From Intoshia linei (taxonomy: Eukaryota; Orthonectida; Rhopaluridae), in contig LWCA01000667.1 of assembly GCA_001642005.1 (NCBI GenBank), positions 1 to 20,829 on the forward strand: a DNA stretch of 20,829 nucleotides, written 5' to 3'. The position numbers and the translations under genes were made by a program. The notes beneath the pieces were generated by a model. The model was not told the origin of the DNA and did no database searches. It was given only the letters and a program-made list of their open reading frames with translations. Shown here piece after piece: positions 1-8,500 of the stretch. The stretch's first letter is position 1, and each line of letters opens with the position of its first letter.

Positions 1-52
1 CGTTAATCAAAAATTCGTTAAACAAAACATTCGTTAAATGAGATTTTGACTG
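1..52. mobile_element. Terminal fragment of a pogo/Tc1-type DNA element
   Basis: Read on the minus strand the fragment begins CAGTCAAAATCTCATTTAAC immediately after a TA dinucleotide (53-54). That form resembles termini of pogo/Tigger-type elements in the Tc1/mariner superfamily. The word TTCGTTAAA occurs twice with about a 15-base period. The element runs off the left edge, so only one end is visible and no partner end or coding region supports the call. Confidence 0.35.
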
Positions 53-54
53 TA

Positions 55-941
55 CAATTAAAACTTTACGTTTGTAAATTTTATATTTTTGTTATTTCTA
101 ATAAATTAATAAATAATTCAAATAAATTAATTTAGAAAAAATATTAGGTAATACTAAATATTTCCCAAATTATATAAATATCAATCTAAAAATTGTAGAC
201 TACAATATATTATAAATTATTTTTAGGAACAGTTGGCAGTAAAAATAAATTAAAATTAATCAAATAAATCAATTTTAAAGGATTAAACTTAAAACCAAGG
301 ATAGTGAACTGTTTTAAATTAGAATACGGCAGTATATAGCTAAATTTTCAATGAAAAATTAGTCAAAAATTTCGGACTACTCGTTGCACCGTCTAACAAT
401 TGAAAAAAGATTAAAGCCTGTTTTTACCTCGTAACACAATTTTCTTCTGTTTTTTCATAAATATAACTGACTTTAGTTTTGAAAAATCGACTTTACGATT
501 TGATAATATGACGTTAGATATGAAAAAACGACTTTATGTACTGCAAATGTCTATAATTATGATAATAGTATTATACATAATATGTAATACCAAGATTGAA
601 TAACAAAAATAGAATTAGTCAGAATTAATTTTTGGGTTATTTTAATATATATTGTATATTAATATACATATATAGTATATTAATTTCGATTAATTTTGCT
701 ATACTTTTTTATATAACATAGTATATAATTATTTATATATATGAATATAATTCACTTAAAAAATATTTCGTAAGGCAGTTCATTATTCTTGATTTAAATT
801 TTATTAAATATAATAATAATTTAAACTTCATAGCAAAAAAAAATAATATTAGAATTCGTTGATTTATACAGACATTTTAATTTAGACATTTTTGGAAACG
901 GTAATGTTTTCATTGGAATGTGTACATTATATTAAAAATTG
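55..941. other. AT-rich stretch without recognised feature
   Basis: Both strands were read for exons, inverted repeats and RNA genes and nothing was supported. A low-complexity tract of alternating TA words with short self-complementary pieces lies at about 640-740. Open frames are short and not conserved-looking. Confidence 0.6.
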
Positions 942-943
942 TA

Positions 944-1084
944 CAGTGCCGTGCAAAATATACTGGCACTTGATAAAAAATATTACTTTATAAACAATTA
1001 TTAAATTCGAAAACATTAAATAATATTTAAAAAATAAAAATTACTCGTACATCCAAATGAGGAGATTTATTCAAGTGAATACTG
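944..1084 (+). repeat. Left inverted arm of the 944-1556 Tc1-like element
   Basis: This arm of about 141 bases pairs with 1430-1556. Shared landmarks in order are the terminal CAGTGCCGTGCAAAATA word, an AAAAATATTACTT block, AACATTAAATAATATTT, and CAAATGAGGAGATTTATT followed by a GTGAATACTG inner end. The right arm is slightly shorter because of small indels. Confidence 0.85.
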
Positions 1085-1154
1085 TAATTGATGCACAATT
1101 TTTTAATTGAAATACAGGCAATTTAAAAATGATAATGAAGATATTAAAATAAAA

Positions 1155-1189
1155 CAGTCGTGCAAAATAAACTGGCATGTTTATTAAAG
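1155..1189 (+). repeat. Inner direct repeat (putative transposase binding site)
   Basis: The sequence matches the element's outer terminus at 944-978 in the same orientation, with about 20 of the first 25 bases alike allowing a short gap. In IR/DR elements the outer and inner direct repeats are the two transposase binding sites. That role is inferred here from position and similarity only. Confidence 0.6.
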
Positions 1190-1246
1190 TTTAATTAAAC
1201 TGTTAATAAATTTTAAAATAATCTTCAAATTGTAACTAAATTTTAA

Positions 1247-1447
1247 ATAGCGATAATTAACAAAATTATAAAGCATGACATTGAAAAATATTTCAAAAGC
1301 GGTATGAACCAATCTGAAATTTCGAGGAAAACCGGGGTTTGCAGATCAAGTGTTCAAAATGTTCTCAAAAAATTTAAAAATGGAGATGGAATTGAACGAA
1401 AAGTTGGTGCAGGTAGGAAACAATTATTCCAGTATTCACTTAAATAA
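1247..1447 (+). pseudogene. N-terminal DNA-binding domain of a Tc1-like transposase, truncated
   Basis: An open frame bounded by stops (1244-1246 and 1445-1447) reads IEKYFKSGMNQSEISRKTG, then VCRSSVQNVLKKFKNGDG and a GAGRKQ basic tail. This is the paired-like helix-turn-helix followed by the GRPR/AT-hook-like linker of Tc1 transposases. The frame has no ATG at the expected start; the first in-frame ATG (1304) lies inside the first helix region. After the linker the frame runs into the right inverted arm and stops, so the second DNA-binding subdomain and the whole DDE catalytic domain are missing. If expressed it could only bind DNA. No frameshift or stop interrupts the surviving part, which is notable for such a remnant. 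Confidence 0.75.
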
Positions 1448-1556
1448 ATCTCCTCATTTGTATATTTAAAATATTATTTAATGTTTTTGAATTTAATCAT
1501 TATTTATGAAGAAGTAATATTTTTTAACAAGTCCCAGTTTATTTTGCACGGCACTG
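1430..1556 (-). repeat. Right inverted arm of the 944-1556 Tc1-like element
   Basis: This is the reverse-complement partner of 944-1084, ending in GCACGGCACTG followed by the target TA. It begins directly at the point where the transposase reading frame is cut, so the deletion breakpoint lies at the inner border of this arm. Confidence 0.85.
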
Positions 1557-1558
1557 TA

Positions 1559-1737
1559 TATAGTCTGTATTTACATTTTAATTTAGCTTTATTAACTGGT
1601 ATGTATTTATTATTACGTATATTAGATAATTTAAATATACATATTATATATATTAAACATATATTTTATATAATAATAATAATGTAATAAATCAAAGAAA
1701 ATCAACGTTTTGATTTACTACGTAAATGTACGTATAC
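1559..1737. other. AT-rich spacer between two transposons
   Basis: Nothing is recognised apart from simple AT-rich sequence between the Tc1-like element and the hAT-like element. Confidence 0.6.
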
Positions 1738-2077
1738 TAGGGTTGTCAATTTGCCGAATAAATTTTTAATGGTAAATTTTTTTTAAATATCAAAAATATT
1801 TATATAAGTTATTTAAACATACATTATATGGATTTACTATATTTTGAAATAGTATTTTAAGAATATGAATGCATTAACAACAGCTGCGGATATTGCTGGT
1901 CGCCTATATTAATTATATTACCGGTAGCATGAACTACCCTCTCTGACTCATAATGGTAGGTTTAATACTTCTTAGTGTGGGTATATCTTGTTTACATTAT
2001 CGGTTATCACTCATTGTCTTTTGAAAATTGACAATTCACCTATTAATGTTTTTTAATATTTTTTGAAAATGAAACAC

Positions 2078-2127
2078 CACCCTCGAAAAACTGTAATTGA
2101 AATATGGAATTTTTAAAACTTGACTCC
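2078..2127 (+). repeat. Solo terminus related to the hairpin MITE at 14635-14867
   Basis: The sequence begins CACCCTCGAAAAACTGTAAT, then TGAAATATGG and a T-rich run. This matches the reverse complement of the right end of the hairpin MITE near 14867 almost base for base for about 30 positions. Only one end is present here. Confidence 0.5.
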
Positions 2128-2235
2128 TCTTACATTTTATAATCTGGAATAAACAAATAAATAAACTGACATACATTTATAACTAACATAAATATAATTA
2201 AGTATAATATATAATAAAGTATCTTTTAACCTTTA

Positions 2236-2520
2236 ACCTAATAACAACCTTTTGCATCTCATTGACCACTTTTTTATATCAAAAAATTTACACATGATAA
2301 ATTTCAATTTTAACTGAAGAGAAATGTTTCTAGTATATTCTTCAAAATAAAGTCTGGAACAATCTGAAAATGCAGTTTTAAAATAATTATAATGAGCGAA
2401 TTATAGTAGAAAATGTTTAAAACGGTGTTTTAAAGTTGAAATTTTCAAAAATAAATAATTTATATATTTACTCAAAAGGCCACCAAATTTATTCTGTGGG
2501 CCACTGGCTACTAACCCCTA
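2236..2520 (+). mobile_element. hAT MITE, eroded copy (same family as 8646-8946)
   Basis: This copy shares its order of landmarks with the better copy at 8646-8946: ACAACCTTTTGCATCT near the left, CACTTTTTTATATCAAAAAA, GAGAAATGTTTCTAGTAT, AAACGGTGTT in the middle, and ATTCTGTGGGCCACTG near the right. The terminal bases are eroded and no convincing 8-bp duplication remains. It is nested in the larger hAT-like element at 1738-2683. Confidence 0.65.
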
Positions 2521-2683
2521 TAATAATATAGGTTTAATAGGTATAAACATTACATTATATATTTGATTGTGTATATTAGTTGTATGAGTTAAGATTTACC
2601 GTTATAAATTTAAAAAAAAATTTACCGATAAAAACATTTTTACCGATAATTTACCGGTAAATGTTTATCGATTGCCAACCCTA

Positions 2684-3366
2684 GTATATACAGACATGAC
2701 GAGAAATTTTAACCACACCCAAATTCATATTAAAAATTTAATGAACTGTTTCTTCCATTTAATTTTAATTGACTTCTTTCAGATGTAGTATTAAAATTAT
2801 ACTAATACATATTATAATATGTACATAATTATGTATGACGATTTTCTAATATTAATTTTTTAATGTTATTTCTTTAATTTCATTTTCTATATTTTGTTAA
2901 AAAAGTTAATGACTTCACTCAAAACATGAACAGTATTGCTGTAATTATAAAATCATCGTTTGAATAATTAATTTTAATTTCATTTGACAAAAAATCCTAA
3001 TTTATGATTCCTAAATTTATTTCAGTTCATGTTCATCATAATTTAAAGTATAGGAATTACAGCACATTGTGTTGTATTTTATTTTTTGTTATTTGGTGTA
3101 TTCTTTTATTCCAATTTTTAATTTAAATTTAATTCCATTTTTGTAAGTTCTTATCGTAAATAACAGAAAAGAATAAGAGATCAAAAATCTACGAATTACC
3201 TAATATTTTGAATATTTTTCCGTCCTCACTTGACATCAACCATCTAATTTCAGAAATTAGGACATATGTTTATTTTATACAGGTTTTAGAAAAATTATAA
3301 ATTTTTTGTCATCATGTTATTATTTATTTCCATATTATGTTAACTACCATTGCAACTTTTATCATC
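2684..3366. other. AT-rich stretch without recognised feature
   Basis: No exon, inverted repeat or RNA gene is supported on either strand in this stretch. Confidence 0.55.
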
Positions 3367-3562
3367 GTTAAGTGGGCCGAATAGCATGCGACCCAGAGTT
3401 ATAGTTTCGTCATCGTGACTTATATAATTGGTTTATTGGCATCAGAATTTGACATCTTAATATTTTAGGATTAACTTATAATTTGATAAATCGTGCGAAT
3501 CCGATGGCTGCGATGTATTCAACGTATCCACACACAAATTCAATGATAGCTGCAGCTGCCTA
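3367..3562 (+). CDS. Possible terminal exon(s) of an unknown plus-strand gene
   Basis: I do not recognise the product. Two pieces are clearly richer in G+C than their surroundings. At 3364-3418 one frame reads SLSGPNSMRPRVIVSSS. At about 3471-3562 another reads LINRANPMAAMYSTYPHTNS and then MIAAAA before two consecutive TAA stops. A GTGACT donor-like site near 3416 and a TATTTTAG acceptor-like site near 3470 would bound a 54-nt intron, but the phases do not join these two frames, so the model is incomplete. The alanine-rich end with Tyr/Pro/His is reminiscent of C-termini of some transcription factors; this is an impression, not an identification. Both frames are short and could arise by chance. 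Confidence 0.25.
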
Positions 3563-4410
3563 ATAATGACCATCTATCTGAATAAAGTATCTATTGCCAT
3601 TTATTAAAATAATTGAAGTATTTAGCACTATATAAACTATATAATATTAACGGTAATATTTGTTAGGGTAATAAATTCTATGTCAATTTTGCCATTAAGT
3701 GCAGACAAAACATTGGTGGAACCTTGTAAACCAAACACATTTATTTTATAAAGATTAGATTCTAGACTCTAAATAATTTGAAAAATATTATTTGATGATA
3801 CAGTGGTAATGCGATCATATGTACAGCTAATTGCATAATAAATTTCTACAATAATTAATACTTTCATTTCAATTTTATTAAAAATTTATGGTTCAGTCCC
3901 ACAAGTGTAAATAAAAGATAAAATAAATAAAATATAATTATTAACAAATGTAAATTGAAAATTTTCAACTCAAATGTAGTATTACAAATAATGTGTTATC
4001 CATTTTTAAAAATGCTAATTCATACCTAATGAAAGGATCTACAAATACTATAAATGTCTGAATAATATCCAGCAAAAATAATATTTTTATTTATCAAATT
4101 GTAAACTAAATTTAAATTTAATTTGAAGTTTTCATATTATCTAGAAATTTAAAGTTACTTTTACAATTTTATGTATGTATGAACGAATGTTTGTATGATC
4201 GAATCACCACTGTACAAATGTGTTTTAAAATTCGTTTTTGGTCAGTAATATGTGGTTTTTTGAGGTTGAAATTTTTTCTCTACAATCTTTTTTTAGTGTG
4301 AAAATTTATAAACTGTTAATTAAATAAAAATACATTGTAAGTGAAAAAACACATTTTCTTATAATATGTTTGGACCATTACGATTCTTCGATTGAAACTA
4401 CATTTTTAAT
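3563..4410. other. AT-rich stretch without recognised feature
   Basis: Nothing supported was found on either strand. Confidence 0.55.
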
Positions 4411-4519
4411 TCTGGGTAGGCGATAACATACCAGGACAATGGAAAGATGATAAGGGTCATATAACCGGGCCTAGAATCATGATGGACATTTTACTATATA
4501 GGGATTACTTTTATATATT
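4411..4519 (+). CDS. Possible coding fragment, unknown
   Basis: Between in-frame stops the plus strand reads FWVGDNIPGQWKDDKGHITG, then PRIMMDILLYRDYFYIF. Local base composition is less AT-biased than the flanks and the residue mix (Trp, Gly, Pro, Asp) is unlike random AT-rich translation. No family is recognised, no start codon is present, and clear splice sites are lacking, so it could be a decayed exon or transposon scrap. The minus strand is also open here for a similar length, which weakens the case. Confidence 0.2.
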
Positions 4520-4932
4520 TTGAAAACCTTTTATTTTATTTTAATTATAGATTAATAGAATTATTCCTCAAAAATAAATTTATAATAAAATTAAAGAATT
4601 AATAATTTGTTTTACGTAGTTACTATGAAGCATAGTCTATTTTAATATCTTTTACGTAGATCCAACAACTTTTAAACTAATTATTAAAAATTTCCAATAC
4701 TTTTTAAGCTAATTTTAAAAACTGATTAAAATTGTAATAATTAGGTAATTTTTGAAATTGTTGTGTTAATCACTTTAATATTTTCATTTAAAAAATACTT
4801 TAGAAACTTAGTCTACAATTTGCATTATATTACAAATTTAAATTAATAATTCATAAAAAATATCATAAATACTAATAATTTCAAATATTCTTTTTGAGTA
4901 TAAATTAATCTATCTATATTATCAATCACAAA
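4520..4932. other. AT-rich stretch without recognised feature
   Basis: Nothing supported was found on either strand. Confidence 0.55.
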
Positions 4933-5192
4933 ATGAAATCAGGAGATATGATAAATTGGAATACAATTTTTTGTATGAATGAATCTTTCGATAATACAAT
5001 GTGGAAATTACAGAATTCCAAAATTCTAAAACGTTCAACTGTGAAAACTACAACTACAAAGTACGTTCAATAACGACACTAACCTCGACTATATCATATG
5101 AATGTAATAATGACATAGATTATCACACTTGCAAAAGTGATATTGACCACAAAAAATTAGAACCTTTGACTTTTTCGAGATGTGAAGGTTAA
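4933..5192 (+). CDS. Possible coding island, unknown, with a frame change
   Basis: From the ATG at 4933 one frame reads MKSGDMINWNTIFCMNES and continues to a stop near 5072. An overlapping frame (5001-5192) carries on with residues such as NNDIDYHTCKSDIDHKKLEP to a stop at 5190-5192. A strong donor-like GTACGT at about 5060 and a CACTAAC branch-like word suggest a possible 58-nt intron ending in ACATAG, but that splice leads quickly to a stop. No domain is recognised. It lies tail to tail with the IGBP1 gene. It could be a real small gene, a frameshifted relic or chance. Confidence 0.25.
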
Positions 5193-5549
5193 ATCGTTAT
5201 TAAAACATTATTATATTTTTAATGTTTAAACATATTTTAAAAATGTTTTTCACATCCCAAATAATTGTAATATAAGCATAAAAAAAGGTTTTAAATTTTT
5301 TTTGGTAATTCCAGTCTCTATACATGTATCAACATTGGTGATTCAGCAACCATCCGTCAATTTTCTTTCTAATTTTTACAATATGATTTTCTTCTATGTG
5401 ATATGATGTTAACCAAAACTTTTTAAAAAGTTTTAAAATTTTGTGCCGTGTAACACTACATGTTTTAAATTTTCTTCAAAAAATAATCCCCTTAATATGT
5501 CGCTATTTTTAAGATAAAAATATCAATAAAAAATACAATTTCCAAAAAA
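5193..5549. other. Intergenic stretch without recognised feature
   Basis: This is the AT-rich interval between the possible plus-strand island and the 3' end of the minus-strand IGBP1 gene. No feature is supported. Confidence 0.5.
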
Positions 5550-5555
5550 TTTATT
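5550..5555 (-). terminator. Polyadenylation signal AATAAA of the IGBP1 gene
   Basis: On the minus strand AATAAA lies 36 bases after the TGA stop of the IGBP1 gene. This is a plausible 3'-end signal, although the hexamer is frequent by chance in such AT-rich DNA. Confidence 0.4.
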
Positions 5556-5591
5556 TCAAATTAATTAGAAATTTAATGTAATTATACACAT

Positions 5592-8500
5592 TCATCCCTG
5601 TCTATAAGTATTTCCCCATCCACGCTTGTGAGCTAAAAGTACATGAATAACAAAATCAAATAGTCATACTGTCTTTATAATCGTCCCATTTTCGTTGTTT
5701 TTCCAATTTTTTATCAGAAATATCATCATCCGAATGATTACCACAATCGAATAAGACTTCATTCCTTTGTTGTAAATATTTGTTAGAAATAATCACATTT
5801 AATTTATCAGCTTCCATTTTTTCTGAGCTAAAAATGCTTATAAAAACAGATCAATATTAATAAATAAAAACTCTGGGAAAATGCCCAAATTTATCATATT
5901 ATCAACATGTTCAGCTGTAGAATAAATACTTTGAGATGGATAACCTATCCCAAATACTTTATTTTTAATATCAATTTTGTTTTTGAATTGTTTCGATGAT
6001 TCAATTTTTATCTAATTTAAAATTTCTAAAGACTTTAATAATATATTACAGCTGTAGGTATATTGGGTTTTTGAATAGAGCTTGATACAAGATGCTCATT
6101 TGCATTTGGTATATTATTTAATATCATCATTTCATCTAAATTCTCAACAGTATTAATTAAATTTACATCTGTTTCACATTGAGTGATTAAATTAATTAAT
6201 ATTAATTGTAAATGAAACAAAAAGAATTGAATCAAAAACACATTCACTTCCAATAAAAATGTTAATTGTTTTAAGCCAAAAATTTTGTAAAACAGACCTG
6301 TTTTCGAAATTGAGCATTAAAAAATTATATTCTTGAATATCATAACTATTTTATGTGTTAGTATATGACACTATGCAACGTTTTGAATTTTTTGACTGGT
6401 TTATTTTTCATTTTCAGGTGACCTCGAGCTTGGTAGATTCGGTTCTGGTAATTATCATTCACAGTGATAGTGACAATAGCTTCTCTAAATTACCTATTAA
6501 TGAATCGATTTCTTGATAAGCACATTGGATAAAAAAATGAACAATTTTCAAAGCAAATGGTTTCTAATATTAAAATTAATATTAAATTAATTAATTATTT
6601 AATTTTAATAATACGATTGAATGCAACCATAGTATTTTAGGCCGAAAAACTCTATACTGTATATTAGGATGTCACATTTTTTGGAAAATTTTAGAATTCG
6701 ATAGACAATTAGCACTAAAAGTGTGTATTTTTAAAATAAAAAAACTAATTCGCAATCAAAAATATTTAACGCTATCCATTCGAGTTGCGTTTGTCATTTT
6801 AAATATCACTGTATAAATATTATGGAGAAATTAAAACTGAACTTTATTTTAATGTAAATTGGCGTATGAGCTTTTAAACGTGGTACGACTTTATAATATT
6901 GTTATCCATGTTTAGTTATACAGTTTATTTTTTTAAATTTTTAATTTTTATCAACCAATATGTGAAAAATATTGGTTGATAATATATTAAAAATTATTTT
7001 TCACCGGGAATGCCTAGATTTCTGGGGTTGAAATATTGTATTTATATCAACTGGAATAAGCTCTATCAGAATAATTTTTTTTTTTAATTTTCGGACTGTT
7101 AATTATTTCACATATTTTGTTTTAATAAAATATTTCGGAAAAAAAATATATGAATACTAAAATGCTTTTTTGACCAATTTTTGACCGTGAAGTCGTCACT
7201 TATATGGATTGAAATTTTTTGTGTGTGTTAACAGGATACAATTGTACCACCTGTAATGTTTTTAAATTCTAGGGCTGTTTTCATTAAAAAATAAGGGTAA
7301 TTTGGGGTTTTGGCCCTGAAAATATAATGTTTTTAAATTTAAATTTATGATAATGTTTATGATTTTAAAATCCGCATCAGCGTGTTTTAAATTCTCCAAC
7401 TCGTTTGATTTTCAAAAAGAGATACAACTGGGGTTTTTGACCAGTTCTAAATTCTAATACAAAACTTTTCATGATTTGCATAACAAATTGGTACAGTGTG
7501 TATAGAAACATTCAATTTCATTTTACCGACATGAATAGTTTCACGAAAAAAAAAATGAATCTGTAAACATTATAATATCGTATTACTCGGTCCATATAAT
7601 TTTCAAAATAATCTAGATTTAATTTTTCTACGTTTTCAATATCTTTTTTTGTCATTTGGTAATTTTTGAAATTGTTGATTTTATTTAAACGTTTTGAGTC
7701 TAAACTAGCTAAAATTATATAAATGTTGAAAGGATTGACAACGAATGGTAAAAACGTTAATTCAATATACAAAAATGTATGAAATTGGTAATCGCGGGCC
7801 GCATGGACCTTGTCCATTAAACATGCTATAAGATTGATAAAATAATCTATAAAATATATATAATATATGTTGATAATTAATATTCTGAAAACAATCATTT
7901 TTAATATCAACTTTAATCATTTTAAACAAATATACAACCCTGAGGGTTGTAGTACTAGTACCCTAGATAACCACAGGGTTGAACAGTGTAACTTAAAATA
8001 ACATTGAACTCATACACAAAAAAAAATAAACCTTTCAAATTTCAAAACATTTGATTCATCGAGATAATTAGCCAAAATTTTGAAATCATAGCTTTTTACC
8101 AATTGTAAATAATGTTTATAGGATTCCTAAAAAGTGGATAAAAATAAAATGGCAATAAAGTATCTATAAATGAAAAAAATTTCACTAAAACCTCATAATT
8201 ACTTATAAACTTGGGTATTACCGGGATCGTAAATCTTCGTAATTTTAAAGGCCAAAATATAATTAAAAGGTTTTTTTTTAATGGTAATAATCAATTTTTA
8301 TTAATTTAAGTGAATATATTTAAACAAAGAGTTGAACCGGCATTATAACTGTGTCAATAAATTTTTTTAAAAAATATCTTAATATTATTGCCATTAATGC
8401 ATATCGTTATATTCTTGTCCGAATGGTGACGGTAAAAACAGTTTATCAATTTAATAAAGACGTACTAATGTAGCAGTAACACGATCAAGTCTATTTTCAT

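Larger units (their letters stand above)
944..1556 (+). mobile_element. Internally deleted Tc1-like element with IR/DR-style ends
   Basis: The element is flanked by TA at 942-943 and 1557-1558, the target duplication of Tc1/mariner elements. Its ends are long inverted repeats: the left arm 944-1084 matches the reverse complement of 1430-1556 over most of its length, starting CAGTGCCGTGCAAAATA. A second, directly repeated copy of this terminal word (CAGTCGTGCAAAATAAACTGG) begins at 1155, 211 bases inside the left end. That outer/inner arrangement is the IR/DR type known from Sleeping Beauty and Minos-like Tc1 elements. The right arm stops before an inner repeat would appear. The interior keeps only the DNA-binding start of the transposase, so this is a deletion derivative that would depend on a helper for movement. 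Confidence 0.85.
1738..2683. mobile_element. Non-autonomous hAT-like element
   Basis: The left end TAGGGTTGTCAATTTGCCG and the reverse complement of the right end (TAGGGTTGGCAATCGATAAA) form imperfect terminal inverted repeats of hAT style. Both ends carry ACCGGTAAA- or TTACCGGT-like words. The flanking octamers ACGTATAC (1730-1737) and GTATATAC (2684-2691) match at five of eight positions, and all three differences are transitions. That is compatible with an old 8-bp target duplication. No transposase frame exists inside. Two other repeats lie within it: a hairpin-MITE end near 2078 and a hAT MITE copy at 2236-2520. Confidence 0.5.

Noticed and set aside
1481-1687. 68-codon plus-strand frame
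   Set aside because: It begins inside the right inverted arm of the Tc1-like element and runs out into AT-rich flank; the translation is low complexity.
7518-7910. 130-codon minus-strand frame with two hydrophobic stretches and an NPFNIY motif, suggesting the last helices of a GPCR
   Set aside because: Its second half (7587-7704) is exon 5 of IGBP1, containing the RLNKI PP2A-contact motif with matching phases on both sides. The hydrophobic first half is then intron 4, and its acceptor CTAG falls exactly where the family alignment needs it.
8325-8400. Minus-strand peptide RYFLKKFIDTVIMPVQLF considered as an extra IGBP1 exon
   Set aside because: Exon 3 joins exon 4 (8126-8032) in phase, and the joined sequence fits the family spacing without any insertion.
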